From positions 186,001 through 250,000 of the forward strand of contig NZ_RJRZ01000004.1 in the NCBI RefSeq assembly GCF_003993775.1: a stretch of 64,000 nucleotides of DNA. The letters run 5' to 3'. Within the stretch, counting starts at the first letter, position 1. Every line of letters begins with the position of its first letter. Of this stretch, positions 51,209 through 62,862 are shown piece by piece. The DNA is from Frigidibacter oleivorans (GTDB taxonomy: Bacteria > Pseudomonadota > Alphaproteobacteria > Rhodobacterales > Rhodobacteraceae). Under the pieces are notes generated by a model, which worked only from the letters and a program-made list of their open reading frames with translations, ran no database searches and was not told the DNA's origin. The position numbers were made by a program, and so were the translations under genes.

Positions 51209-52014
51209 TTGCCCAGCTCCCGTCCCCGGTCCGCCGCCGCCTTCACCGCCGCCGCCATCAGCGCGGGGAAGCCGGTCTCGGCATTCATCAGCACAGCCAG
51301 CGCCGCGGCCGTGGTCCCGCCCGGCGAGGTGACATTGATCCGCAACTGCCCCGGATCCTCGTCCGCCGCCTCGGCCAGCGCGCCCGCCCCGGCGACCGTC
51401 GCCTTCGCCAGTCGCAGCGCCAGCGCCGGGGGCAGGCCCTCGGCGGCGCCGGCGGCGGCCAGCGTCTCGATCAGATGGAAGACATAGGCGGGGCCGGAGC
51501 CGGAGACGGCAGTGACCGCATCCATCTGGTGCTCGCCCTCCAGCCGCACCACCTGCCCCACCGCCGACAACAGCGCCTCGGCCAGCGCCATCTGCGCATC
51601 GGTCGCGCGGTCATTGCCGCAGATCGCGGTGATGCCGCGCCCGATGGCGGCGGGGGTGTTGGGCATCGCGCGGATCACCGGCGTCGTCGCGCCCAGCATC
51701 GCGGCATAGGTGGCAAGCGTGGTCCCCGCCGCGACCGACAGGAACAGAGTGCCGCCGCCGCCGAAGGCCGCCAGGGCCGGCAGCGCATCGGCCATCATCT
51801 GCGGCTTGACGGCGATCAGCACGACGGCGGGGCGTTCGGGCAGGCCGTCCAGATGCACGCCGGTGCCGCGCAGCCAGTCCGAGGGGTTGGGGTCGCGGAC
51901 CCAGACCGACCCGGCGGGCAAGCCGCCCTTCAGCCAGCCCGCCAGCAAGGCCGAACCCATCTTGCCGCAGCCGAGGAGCACGAGCCCGCGCTCCCTGACA
52001 TCGTTCATGTCCAT
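51205..52014 (-). CDS. proC: Pyrroline-5-carboxylate reductase
   Basis: The 269-aa enzyme does the last step of proline synthesis. It has the dinucleotide motif GLVLLGCGKMGSALLAGWL, MPNTPAAIGRG and the signature VSGSGPAYVFHLIETL, with INVTSPGGTTAAALAVL at the C-terminal end. ATG 52014 or 52008 can serve; GGAGACGGGG precedes both. It heads the three-gene operon with csaA. Confidence 0.95.
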   Translation of the reverse strand: MDMNDVRERGLVLLGCGKMGSALLAGWLKGGLPAGSVWVRDPNPSDWLRGTGVHLDGLPERPAVVLIAVKPQMMADALPALAAFGGGGTLFLSVAAGTTLATYAAMLGATTPVIRAMPNTPAAIGRGITAICGNDRATDAQMALAEALLSAVGQVVRLEGEHQMDAVTAVSGSGPAYVFHLIETLAAAGAAEGLPPALALRLAKATVAGAGALAEAADEDPGQLRINVTSPGGTTAAALAVLMNAETGFPALMAAAVKAAADRGRELGK

Positions 52015-52059
52015 GCCCCGTCTCCGTCGCAGTCTCTGTCCGAAGGACCGGGGCGGACC

Positions 52060-52563
52060 TTAGGCGCGGCCATAGGCCTCGGCAATGGCCACCTGCATCG
52101 CGGCCTCCGGGTCCTTGTCGCCCCAGGCCACCAGCTGGAAGGCGGGGTAGAAGCGTTCCGCCGCCATCACCGCGCTGCCGATCATCCGGTCGATCTGTTC
52201 GGGACCGGCCGATTGGCTGCCGGACAACAGCAGGCCATAGCGCCAGACCATCAGCCGCTGTTCCGCCCAGTAGGTGAAGGCGCCGCACCAGACCTGGTCG
52301 TTGATGCGGTTCAGCACCTCCATCAGTTCCGGCATCCGGTGTTCGGGCGGCTCCATCTCGAAGGTGCAGATCAGACGCAACGTCTCGTCGCGCGCCGACC
52401 AGGCGAGCGTCAGCGAATAGGTGCGCCACTGCCCTTCGACGGCCATGGCGATCTGGTCGTCGGCGACGCGGTCGAATTCCCAGTCGTGGTATTCGGCGAG
52501 CGTCTCGACAATGTCGATCGGGTCGATTTCGTCGGAGAGGGTGAAGTCTTCGGCAAGCGACAT
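52060..52563 (-). CDS. YbjN domain protein
   Basis: This 167-aa cytoplasmic protein matches the YbjN family (alpha/beta, T3SS-chaperone-like fold): ETLAEYHDWEFDRVADDQIAMAVEGQWRTYSLTLAW and MPELMEVLNRINDQVWCGAF. YbjN homologues affect stress tolerance and motility indirectly; the role is not defined. The ATG at 52563 gives the family start. It lies 45 bp upstream of proC on the same strand. Confidence 0.9.
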   Translation of the reverse strand: MSLAEDFTLSDEIDPIDIVETLAEYHDWEFDRVADDQIAMAVEGQWRTYSLTLAWSARDETLRLICTFEMEPPEHRMPELMEVLNRINDQVWCGAFTYWAEQRLMVWRYGLLLSGSQSAGPEQIDRMIGSAVMAAERFYPAFQLVAWGDKDPEAAMQVAIAEAYGRA

Positions 52564-52828
52564 GCAGCGCCTCGTCTGCTTGTGCCGGTGTCCGGGGCAG
52601 GGCCTACTACCGGCAGGGTCTGACGCGAAAGGCGGCGTGACCTGCATCCGCCCTCACAACATATGGTGCAGTCGCAGCGTCAGCCTGTAAAGCCGATTCT
52701 GGTGGATAACCCCGCGATCTTGTGGATGACCCGAAGGCGGGGGCGAAAGCTGGGACGGCGCGGTCGCAGCTCTCACGCGGTCGTGACTTGGCACCCCTTT
52801 ATCCTGCGGTGGAAGCATCTATTTAGCT

Positions 52829-52844
52829 TGCTAAGCAATTAGCA
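52829..52844. promoter_or_regulatory. MarR operator candidate
   Basis: A perfect palindrome TGCTAA-GCAA-TTAGCA ends 9 bp before the marR start codon, next to a TATTTAG stretch that could be a -10. Size and AT-rich arms fit MarR-family operators, so the regulator probably represses its own efflux operon from here. Confidence 0.6.
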
Positions 52845-52853
52845 GGCTTTCCC

Positions 52854-53297
52854 ATGACCGAGTCCCCGCTGCTCGACGCCCTTCTGCAGGTGCTGCGCGA
52901 ACTGCGCCGCCAGTACGACACCACCGCCGCCGAGATGGGACTGACCATGTCGCGGGCGCGGGTGCTGACGACGCTGGCGCGGATGGAGGGCGCGACGCAG
53001 GCCGAACTAGCGCAGGAACTGGGGATCGAGGCGCCGACGCTGAAACGCCAGATCGACGCGCTGGACCAGGACGGGTTCATCGAACGCCGGGGCCTCGACG
53101 GCGACGCCCGCAAGCGGGCGCTGTTCCTGACGGACCGCGGGCGGTCGGCCGAGGTGACGCGTTTCGTCGAACGGATCCGGGCCGAGGTTCTGGCCGATAT
53201 CTCGGACGAGGATCAGGAGCGCACGCGCCAGGTGCTGGAACGCATCGCCCGCAACGCCGCCCGGCTGCGCGGGCGTGACGGAGGGGTCGACCCATGA
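52854..53297 (+). CDS. MarR-family transcriptional regulator
   Basis: The 147-aa winged-helix regulator has ALLQVLRELRRQYDTTAAEMGLTMSRARVLTTLARMEGATQAELAQELGIEAPTLKRQIDALDQDGFIERRG and the wing sequence DARKRALFLTDRG. It should bind as a dimer and let go when it meets a phenolic or drug-like ligand. It overlaps the emrB-like gene by 4 bp (ATGA), and a palindrome in front is its likely operator. Confidence 0.93.
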   Translation: MTESPLLDALLQVLRELRRQYDTTAAEMGLTMSRARVLTTLARMEGATQAELAQELGIEAPTLKRQIDALDQDGFIERRGLDGDARKRALFLTDRGRSAEVTRFVERIRAEVLADISDEDQERTRQVLERIARNAARLRGRDGGVDP

Positions 53298-54925
53298 CCG
53301 CCGCCCCCGACGTCCCGACCCCGGCCGCGCCTTCCCCCGAGGCCGGCTTTCCGCTGCACCGCGCGCTGCCTTACTTCGTTGCCTCGGCGCTGCTGGCGCT
53401 GTCGCAGGGGCTCGGCCAAGGTTTCGTCACCGCCAATGTCGCGCAATATGCGGGCGACCTCGGCATCACCACGACCGAAGCGAGCTGGCTGCTGGCGGCC
53501 TATCTGGTCCCCCGCGCCTCGATCACGCTGATCCTGATCAAGATCCGCACCCAGTACGGGCTGCGCCGTTTTGCCGAGATTGGCACCGCGCTGTACCTCG
53601 CGGTGGCCTTCGCCTCGGTCTGGATCAACGACCTGCGCTCGGCGGTGGTGCTGCAGTTCCTCGCCGGCATCGCCTCGGCGCCGCTGTCCACTCTGGGCTT
53701 TCTCTACATGCTGGAACCGCTGCCGCAGCAATGGAAAATGCGGCTCGGCCTGCCGATGGTGCTGGTGCTGCTGATGTCGGCGCCGACGCTGGCGCGGGTG
53801 ATCTCGCCCGCGTTGGTGGGCGATGGCGGGCTGGAGGGCATCCACCTGACCACGCTGGCGCTGGCCATGCTGTCGCTGGTCGCGGTGCGGCTGCTGCCGC
53901 TGCGGCCAGTGCCGCATATGAAGGTGATCCAGCCGCTCGACCTGCTCAGCTTCGCGCTGATTGCCTTTGCCTTCGGCGGCATCGCCACCGGCTTCGTCAT
54001 GGGGCCGATCCACTGGTGGGGCGATACCGCCTGGATCGGCTGGCTGCTGGCGGGGTCGGTGGCGGCACTGGCGCTGACGGTCGTCATCGAGTTGCACCGG
54101 CCGGAACCGCTGCTCGACATCCGCTGGCTCGTCTCGCCGGCGATGCTGCACCTGACAGCGACGCTGTTCCTGTTCCGGCTGCTTCTGTCGGAACAGAGCA
54201 CCGGCGCCCCCCGGATGTTCCAGGCGCTCGGGCTGGCGCCGTCGCAGATGACCGGCCTTTTCGCGGTGATCTGCCTGGCCAGCCTGATCGGCGGGCTGGC
54301 CTGTGTCGCCTGGATGAAGCCGGGGCGCGAGCCGCAGTTCCACCTTGTCGCACTGCTGCTGATCGCGATCGGCGCCTTCATGGACAGCCATGCGACGGTC
54401 GATACGAGGCCCGCGCAGATGATCGTCAGCCAGTCGCTGATCGGCTTCGCGGGGATGCTGTTCATGCCCCCCGCGATGCTGAAGGGGCTGATGGCCGCGC
54501 TGGCGCGGGGGCCGAACTACCTGCTGTCCTTCGTCGTGGTTTTCCTGTCGAGCCAGAGCCTTGGCGGCGTCATCGGATCCGGCCTCTTCACGACGATCAT
54601 CAACCGGCGGCAGGCGTTTCACTATCAGGGACTGGCCGAACAGCTGCAGGCGACCGATCCCGGCACCATGCGATCCATCGCCGGCGGCATGGCGGCGCTG
54701 GCCGGCCAGATGCCCGACGCCGCGGCGCGCCGGCTGCAGGCAGTGTCGGCGCTGGCACAGGACGCCGCAGCCCAGGCCTATGTCATGGCCTATAACGACG
54801 CCTATTTCCTGACCTTCCTCTGCGCGGCGGGTGCCGCCGGGCTGCTGCTGCTGCATCTGCTGCGCGACCGGCTCGCCGCGCGCCTCACCCCTCCCTCCCC
54901 CTCCGATATCCAGACCGCATCATGA
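53294..54925 (+). CDS. MFS efflux pump, DHA2/EmrB type
   Basis: The 543-aa protein has 14 predicted transmembrane helices, the DHA2 type. N-terminal QGLGQGFVTANVAQYAGDLGITTTEASWLLAAYLV is like EmrB. It pumps drugs or toxic compounds out with proton antiport and works with the adaptor encoded next, with which it overlaps by 4 bp. The substrate is not predictable. Confidence 0.9.
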   Translation: MTAAPDVPTPAAPSPEAGFPLHRALPYFVASALLALSQGLGQGFVTANVAQYAGDLGITTTEASWLLAAYLVPRASITLILIKIRTQYGLRRFAEIGTALYLAVAFASVWINDLRSAVVLQFLAGIASAPLSTLGFLYMLEPLPQQWKMRLGLPMVLVLLMSAPTLARVISPALVGDGGLEGIHLTTLALAMLSLVAVRLLPLRPVPHMKVIQPLDLLSFALIAFAFGGIATGFVMGPIHWWGDTAWIGWLLAGSVAALALTVVIELHRPEPLLDIRWLVSPAMLHLTATLFLFRLLLSEQSTGAPRMFQALGLAPSQMTGLFAVICLASLIGGLACVAWMKPGREPQFHLVALLLIAIGAFMDSHATVDTRPAQMIVSQSLIGFAGMLFMPPAMLKGLMAALARGPNYLLSFVVVFLSSQSLGGVIGSGLFTTIINRRQAFHYQGLAEQLQATDPGTMRSIAGGMAALAGQMPDAAARRLQAVSALAQDAAAQAYVMAYNDAYFLTFLCAAGAAGLLLLHLLRDRLAARLTPPSPSDIQTAS

Positions 54926-55977
54926 CCCGTCCCCAGCTGATCCCCACCGTCATCGTCACCGTCATCGGCATCGCCGGCGTGCTGCTGCTGCTGTTCGCCT
55001 GGCATCTGCCGCCCTTCTCTGCCGCCGAACCGCGAACGGAAAACGCCTATCTGCGCGGCAAGGTCACCGCCGTCGCGCCGCAGCTGTCGGGCTATCTGAG
55101 CGCGGTGGAGGCGGTCGATTTCCAGACGGTGAAGGCCGGCGACGTGATCGCCCGCATCGACGACCGCATCTACCGCCAGAAGCTGGCGCAGGCCGAGGCG
55201 CAGCTGGCCGCCGCGAAGGCCGCGCTGAAGGTGGGCGAACAGTCGCTGCGCTCGGCCGAGGCGGTGGCCCGGGCCGACGACGCCGCACTGGCCGCGGCCC
55301 GGTCGGCGCTCGCCACGGCGGAAACCGACTGGACCCGGTCGCAGGCGCTGCAAGAGCGGGGTGTCACCTCGCAATCGACGGCCGACCAGTCGGAACTGGC
55401 GGTGCAGCAGGCGCGGGCCGCCGTCGAACAGGCCGAGGCGCAGGTCGATGTGCAGGCCGAGGCGATCGAAAGCGCGCGGGTCGGCCTGTCCGCGCGCCGG
55501 GCCGACATCGCCAGCGCCGAGGCGGCGGTGGCGCTGGCGCGGATCGACCTCGACAATACGGTGATCCACGCGCCGGCGGACGGGCGGCTGGGGCAGGTCT
55601 CGGCCCGGGTGGGGCAGTATGTCACCGCGGGCACCGCGCTGGTGTCCCATGTCGGCACCGATCTGTGGGTGATCGCCAATTTCAAGGAGACCGGCCTGCA
55701 CGGAATGCGGACCGGGCAGGAGGTCCGCTTCACCGTCGATGCGCTCGGCGGCCAGGCCTTCCGCGGCCATGTCGAGGCCTTCTCGCCCGCCACCGCGTCG
55801 GAATTCAGCCTGCTGGCCGGATCGAACGCCACCGGCAACTTCACCAAGATCGCGCAGCGCCTGCCGGTGCGCATCGGCATCGACCCGGGTCAGGCGATGG
55901 CGGACCATCTGGCGCCGGGCCTGTCGGTGGTGGTGGATGTCGATACCGGCCCTACCCCGCCCGCCAGCGCGGGGTGA
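54922..55977 (+). CDS. HlyD-family membrane fusion protein, EmrA type
   Basis: This 351-aa adaptor has one N-terminal transmembrane helix (about 9-27), biotinyl-lipoyl halves (LRGKVTAVAPQLSGYLSAVEA and IDLDNTVIHAPADGRLGQVSARVGQYV), a long coiled coil between them and a beta-barrel region. It links the EmrB-like pump to an outer-membrane channel. It closes the marR-emrB-emrA operon and converges with trxB over 13 bp. Confidence 0.92.
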   Translation: MTRPQLIPTVIVTVIGIAGVLLLLFAWHLPPFSAAEPRTENAYLRGKVTAVAPQLSGYLSAVEAVDFQTVKAGDVIARIDDRIYRQKLAQAEAQLAAAKAALKVGEQSLRSAEAVARADDAALAAARSALATAETDWTRSQALQERGVTSQSTADQSELAVQQARAAVEQAEAQVDVQAEAIESARVGLSARRADIASAEAAVALARIDLDNTVIHAPADGRLGQVSARVGQYVTAGTALVSHVGTDLWVIANFKETGLHGMRTGQEVRFTVDALGGQAFRGHVEAFSPATASEFSLLAGSNATGNFTKIAQRLPVRIGIDPGQAMADHLAPGLSVVVDVDTGPTPPASAG

Positions 55978-55990
55978 GGGCCGGGGCGTC

Positions 55991-58616
<2,626 letters not shown>

Positions 58617-58845
58617 GGGTTCAGCCTTCCGGTCAGCTCACCCGCGTCGGCCCCCACCGAAAACGCAGATGGAACGGACCAATTCTGCCCGGTGCGGGCA
58701 AGGGTGTCAAAATCTTCAACAGCAGGTGACGGATCGCGTCCGATCGGACGCCAGCCGCCCTTTTCGTTTCCTCCCCGGCGGTGCGGCCGCCGGGTTTTCG
58801 CCACATTCGCCTCTGCCCCCCGCCCGCCGATTCGCCGGGCGCGGC

Positions 58846-59007
58846 TCAGGCGCGGGCGGCGATCCGGCCGGTCGTCGCGGGCACCGCATCGGCCGGCACC
58901 GCCGGTGCGGGCTGCGCCGCGCCGCGCTGCCACGGCAGATGGGCGGTATCCGCCTCGCGCGTCGCCGCGGCCAGCGTGTTCAGAAGCCAGCGCCGTTCCT
59001 TCGTCAT
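58846..59007 (-). CDS. Small 53-aa protein of unknown function
   Basis: The frame starts MTKERRWLLNTLAAATREAD and ends in a Pro/Ala-rich stretch with TTGRIAARA. A strong GGAGG site lies just upstream of the ATG, supporting real translation. Similar short proteins with an (R/K)WLL(N/K)T start occur in Rhodobacteraceae as far as I recall. No domain is visible. Bases 58617-58845 upstream of the Hint gene hold nothing I can identify. Confidence 0.6.
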   Translation of the reverse strand: MTKERRWLLNTLAAATREADTAHLPWQRGAAQPAPAVPADAVPATTGRIAARA

Positions 59008-59141
59008 GCCATCCTCCGGTCTCGATCCCGCATCCGGGCGTTGAGGAACCTTTGCCGGCAATTCGGGCGGATCCGTGACCATCCGCGGACGCGGGCGGGG
59101 CATTCGGAAAGATTGCTTCGGACGCGCGCGCAGGCGGCGGA

Positions 59142-59897
59142 TCAGAGCCGGATGGCCGAGATCAGCCGGCCGTAATCCGCCTCGCGGGCATGGCAGGTGC
59201 GGCGATAGGAATAGAAGCGGTCGGGGTCGGAAAAGGTGCAATGCCCCGTCCATTCCGCCTGCCCGATGCCGGCCGCGCGCAGGCGGGCCAGCGCATAGCC
59301 CGGCAGGTCGAACAGATAGCGGTCGCCCTGCCCGTTGGCGAAGAAGCGCTCGCTCGCCTCGTCCTCCATCAGGAAGGTGTCGAGGAATTCCGGCCCGACC
59401 TCATAGGCGCGCTGGCTGATCGCCGGGCCGATCACCGCCGCGATCCGCTCGCGCCGGGCGCCGGCCGCCTCCATCGCGTCAAGCGTCGATTCGAGCACGC
59501 CCCCCAGCGTGCCGCGCCAGCCGGCATGGGCTGCGCCGATCACCCCGGCCGACGCATCGGCGAACAGGACCGGCTGGCAGTCGGCGGTCAGCACCGTCAG
59601 CACCAGCCCCGGCACCGCCGTGACCAGCGCATCGGCCTGCCGCGCCTCGGCCAGCGGGCTGGTGACCGTCACCACATCGGCGGAATGGACCTGATGCACC
59701 CCCACCAGCATCTGCGGCACGACGCCCATCGCCTCGGCCACGCGGGCGCGGTTCAGCGCCACCGCCTCGGTCTGGTCGGACGAGCCGTGCCCGCAGTTCA
59801 GCCCCGCGAAGATGCCCGAGGAGGCGCCGCCCCTGCGGGTGAAGAAGCCGTGGCGCAGCGGCGCGAGCGAACGGGAGGTCAGGATTTCGAGCGTCAT
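59142..59897 (-). CDS. pgeF: Peptidoglycan editing factor PgeF (laccase-domain, YfiH-like)
   Basis: The 251-aa zinc or copper-binding protein removes wrong amino acids from cytoplasmic peptidoglycan precursors in E. coli; other members act on purine nucleosides. The catalytic set His71 (HQVHSADV), Cys107 (LTADCQPV) and His124 (AAHAGWRG) is complete. Its ATG overlaps the methyltransferase stop by 4 bp, closing the operon lgt, methyltransferase, pgeF. Confidence 0.94.
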   Translation of the reverse strand: MTLEILTSRSLAPLRHGFFTRRGGASSGIFAGLNCGHGSSDQTEAVALNRARVAEAMGVVPQMLVGVHQVHSADVVTVTSPLAEARQADALVTAVPGLVLTVLTADCQPVLFADASAGVIGAAHAGWRGTLGGVLESTLDAMEAAGARRERIAAVIGPAISQRAYEVGPEFLDTFLMEDEASERFFANGQGDRYLFDLPGYALARLRAAGIGQAEWTGHCTFSDPDRFYSYRRTCHAREADYGRLISAIRL

Positions 59898-61000
59898 GAA
59901 CGGGCCACCGGGGCTGTGTCGGGGGGCGGCGCATCGAAGCCGGGCGGCGGCGGTGTTCCCCGGGGGTGGACCGCCAGCGCCTTGAACACCGTTCCCATTT
60001 CCTGCGGATGGGTCAAGCGACGATGCGCGGCCAGATGCTGGCGCAGCGTGTCGCCGCCCATGCCGCGCGCCAGCCGCTCGGCCCGCGCGGCGATGCCCAG
60101 CCGGTCCAGCAGCGCGCCCTGCGGGGTCATGCCGGTGACGGCGGCGCCGGCCGCCACGGCCGCACGGGCGACCGCCTCGAAATCGACATGCGCGGTCAGG
60201 TCGGCCTCGCCCGGCCGGGCGAAGGGATCGACGGGCGCGTGATCCTGCACCGCCTGAAAGGTGTCGCCCCGGCTGCGCCAGCCGCCATAGTCGATGAAGA
60301 TCGCGGCCCCCCCCTGCCGCGCCACCCGGCCGGCGACGGCGGCGACGATGGCGGGCAGCGCCGGGCACAGTTCCACCACCTCGCCCTCGGCCGTGTCGTC
60401 CAGCCGGCGGTCCAGCGCGGCCAGCGGGGCGGGGGCGGAAAGGCCGGGGACCAGCCGCCCCCCGTCATCGAGGCCCACCATCCGTTCCCGCCAGCCCGGC
60501 CCGGCCCGGACGAACTGGCGGATCGGCAGCGCGTCGAGAAACTCGTTGGCCAGCAGGAAGGTCGGCGCCTCGGGCAGATCCTCGACCCGGTCGAGCCAGA
60601 GGGCCCCCTGCCCGTCCAGCGCCGCGCGCTGGCGGTCGCGCAGCACGGGCGAGGCCTCGACCAGATGCGGCTGCGCCGCCGCCCGCATCCCCGGCACCGC
60701 CTTCAGCGTGCGCAGCACATCGGCCATCTGCGTGCCCCGACCGGGCCCGATCTCGGCCAGCACGATGCGGTCGGGGCTGCCCTGATCCGTCCAGGCCTGC
60801 GCCAGCGCCAGCGCCAGCAGCTCGCCGAACATCTGGCTGATCTCGGGCGCGGTGGTGAAATCGCCCGCCCGGCCCAGGGGATCGCGGGTGGCGTAATAGC
60901 CGTGGTCGGGATGCAGCAGGCAATCGGCCATGAACTCGGCCAGGCTGATCGGCCCCGTCTGCGCGATCCGCCGCGCCAGCAGGGCGGCGAGGGGGGTCAT
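59894..61000 (-). CDS. Class I SAM-dependent methyltransferase, NDUFAF7-like
   Basis: This 368-aa protein (COG1565) has the SAM motif [17 protein letters not shown], an N-terminal [44 protein letters not shown] and [13 protein letters not shown]. The mitochondrial relative methylates an arginine of complex I, which suggests but does not prove the same here. It overlaps lgt and pgeF by 4 bp each. Confidence 0.93.
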   Translation of the reverse strand: MTPLAALLARRIAQTGPISLAEFMADCLLHPDHGYYATRDPLGRAGDFTTAPEISQMFGELLALALAQAWTDQGSPDRIVLAEIGPGRGTQMADVLRTLKAVPGMRAAAQPHLVEASPVLRDRQRAALDGQGALWLDRVEDLPEAPTFLLANEFLDALPIRQFVRAGPGWRERMVGLDDGGRLVPGLSAPAPLAALDRRLDDTAEGEVVELCPALPAIVAAVAGRVARQGGAAIFIDYGGWRSRGDTFQAVQDHAPVDPFARPGEADLTAHVDFEAVARAAVAAGAAVTGMTPQGALLDRLGIAARAERLARGMGGDTLRQHLAAHRRLTHPQEMGTVFKALAVHPRGTPPPPGFDAPPPDTAPVARS

Positions 61001-61881
61001 GCCGTCCGGCCCTCGGGCGCGGGCCGCGCCCGCAGGATCAGCCACAGGCCGAGCGCGATCATCGGCAGCGACAGCAGCTGGCCCATCGACAGGCCGGTGC
61101 CGAGGAACTGGATGGCATTGCCCGCCGGATTGTCGGGGGTGACGAATTGCGCGTCGGCCTGGCGCACGAATTCCACCGCGAAGCGTGCGGCGCCATAGCC
61201 CGCGACGAAGAGGCCCGCGATCCGCCCCGGCGCCTTCAGCCAGCCCGCGCGCAAGGCCAGCAGCAGCAGCGCCATCAGCACCAGCCCCTCCAGCCCCGCC
61301 TCGTAAAGCTGCGAGGGATGGCGGGCGCATTGGCCGAAGGGAATGCCCGGGCAGGTCTGCGCCGCCTCGCCCGGAAAGCGCACGCCCCAGGGGAGGCTCG
61401 TGGGCCGGCCCCAGAGTTCGGCATTGATGAAATTGGCGATGCGGCCGAGGAACAGCCCCGGCGGCGTCGCCAGCGCCAGCGCATCGGCCAGCGACAGCGG
61501 CGGGATCCCGTGCCGGCGGCAGAACCACAGCGCCGCGACCACCACGCCGAGGAAGCCGCCGTGGAAGGCCATCCCCCCGTGCCAGACCTTCACGATGTCG
61601 AGCGGATGGTCGAGGAAATAGGCGGGCTGGTAGAACAGCACATAGCCGAGCCGCCCGCCGAGGATCACGCCGAGGATGATCGCCGTCAGCAGATCCTCGA
61701 CCCGCGCGGGCTCCATCGGCGCGCGGTCCGCCGGCCACAGCGCGGGGCGGCGCATCAGCGCGACGACGATCCGCCAGCCCGCGACCAGCCCCAGGATATA
61801 GGCCAGCGCATACCAGCGCAGCGAAAAGCCGCCGATGGTGAAGATCTCGGGCGAGAGGTCCGGGAAGGGCAGGCCGGTCAT
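60997..61881 (-). CDS. lgt: Prolipoprotein diacylglyceryl transferase
   Basis: The 294-aa, seven-helix inner-membrane enzyme adds diacylglycerol to the lipobox cysteine of prolipoproteins. [12 protein letters not shown], the signature [22 protein letters not shown] and [11 protein letters not shown] are intact. It heads the operon and is separated from ubiK by 276 bp that include repeat copy G. Confidence 0.96.
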   Translation of the reverse strand: MTGLPFPDLSPEIFTIGGFSLRWYALAYILGLVAGWRIVVALMRRPALWPADRAPMEPARVEDLLTAIILGVILGGRLGYVLFYQPAYFLDHPLDIVKVWHGGMAFHGGFLGVVVAALWFCRRHGIPPLSLADALALATPPGLFLGRIANFINAELWGRPTSLPWGVRFPGEAAQTCPGIPFGQCARHPSQLYEAGLEGLVLMALLLLALRAGWLKAPGRIAGLFVAGYGAARFAVEFVRQADAQFVTPDNPAGNAIQFLGTGLSMGQLLSLPMIALGLWLILRARPAPEGRTA

Positions 61882-62002
61882 CGGGCTCCTCGGGTCATCG
61901 GGCGCCGCGGGGGCGGGTCATCCGCCGGCGGGCGGCGGTTTGCGGTCGGGCGCAGACAGACCGCGCCCGGGGGGCGGAGTCAAGGCGGCGAGCGGCGCGC
62001 GC

Positions 62003-62076
62003 GGGGGGCCGTCTGCCCCTCATGGCGCGTGCCGCGCCCGTTCGCCCGCCGGGGATATCCGGGAACGGAAGATGGG
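62003..62076 (-). repeat. Dispersed structured repeat, copy G (diverged)
   Basis: In reverse this reads CCCATCTTCCGTTCCCGGATATCC, a G/C block, a stem GGGCGCG-GCA-CGCGCCA with one end mismatch (62023-62039), and AGGGGCAGACGGCCCCCC. Order and spacing match copies B and D although the stem is wholly different in sequence. It lies between divergent lgt and ubiK. Confidence 0.65.
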
Positions 62077-62099
62077 CGGGCTACGGGGCCCGCCTTGCC

Positions 62100-62130
62100 T
62101 TGTCAGCGCAGGGACGAGCGGCCATATAAG
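62100..62130 (+). promoter_or_regulatory. Candidate promoter of ubiK
   Basis: TTGTCA and TATAAG are each 5/6 matches to the housekeeping consensus but are 19 bases apart, longer than ideal. The start of transcription would lie about 20 bp before the ubiK ATG, leaving room for the GGGAG site. Confidence 0.4.
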
Positions 62131-62157
62131 GCCCTACGCGCAGAGGGAGCATCCGCC

Positions 62158-62418
62158 ATGCAGGGCAACAACAAGTTCTTCGACGACATCTCGAAGCTGA
62201 TGACCAATGCGATGGGCGTGGCCCAGGGCGCCCGGACCGAGGCCGAGACCGCGATGAAGTCCTGGATGGACCGCTGGCTGGCCGACCGCGACTTCGTCAC
62301 CCGCGAGGAATTCGACGCGGTGCGCGCCATGGCGCAGAAGGCCCGGGAAGAGAACGAGGCGCTGTCCGCCCGCATCGCCGCGCTCGAGGCGCGGCTGGCG
62401 GCGGACCAGACCGCCTGA
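62158..62418 (+). CDS. ubiK: BMFP/UbiK-family accessory protein
   Basis: The 86-aa protein starts MQGNNKFFDDISKLMTNAMG, the amphipathic membrane-seeking helix of BMFP proteins, and ends in a coiled coil (EFDAVRAMAQKAREENEALSARIAALEARL). UbiK helps ubiquinone synthesis under aerobic conditions in E. coli, and Brucella BMFP can fuse vesicles in vitro. GGGAG precedes the ATG. Confidence 0.9.
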   Translation: MQGNNKFFDDISKLMTNAMGVAQGARTEAETAMKSWMDRWLADRDFVTREEFDAVRAMAQKAREENEALSARIAALEARLAADQTA

Positions 62419-62443
62419 CGCCCCTGCCCTGCCGGCCGCGGGA

Positions 62444-62794
62444 ATGCACCTGCCTGTCGCCTGGGTGACGATCGGCCTGCTGGTCGCGTCGAATGTCTTC
62501 ATGACCTTCGCCTGGTACGGCCATCTGAAGTTCAAGACCGCGCCCCTGCTGCTGGTGATCGTCGTCAGCTGGGGCATCGCCTTCTTCGAATATCTGCTGC
62601 AGGTGCCCGCGAACCGGATCGGGCATGGGCAGTTCAGCGCGGCGCAGCTGAAGACCATCCAGGAGGTGATCACCCTGTCGGTCTTCGCGCTGTTCTCGAC
62701 CTTCTACCTGAAAGAGCCGCTGACCTGGCAGCATGGCGTGGGCTTCGCGCTGATCGCGGCTGGGGCCTGGTTCATCTTCCATGACTGGGGATAG
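62444..62794 (+). CDS. DUF486 (DMT-like) small membrane protein
   Basis: The 116-aa protein has four transmembrane helices and the family sequences NVFMTFAWYGHLKF, SWGIAFFEYLLQVPANRIG and TLSVFALFSTFYLKEPL. It belongs to the DUF486 family of small multidrug-resistance-like membrane proteins with no known substrate. It lies 25 bp after ubiK. Confidence 0.92.
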   Translation: MHLPVAWVTIGLLVASNVFMTFAWYGHLKFKTAPLLLVIVVSWGIAFFEYLLQVPANRIGHGQFSAAQLKTIQEVITLSVFALFSTFYLKEPLTWQHGVGFALIAAGAWFIFHDWG

Positions 62795-62862
62795 ATCTCC
62801 CGTCGCGCCCCCCTCCGTCACGAGGCAGATGGACTTGCCCCTCGCCGGGCGCTAGCAGAAGC

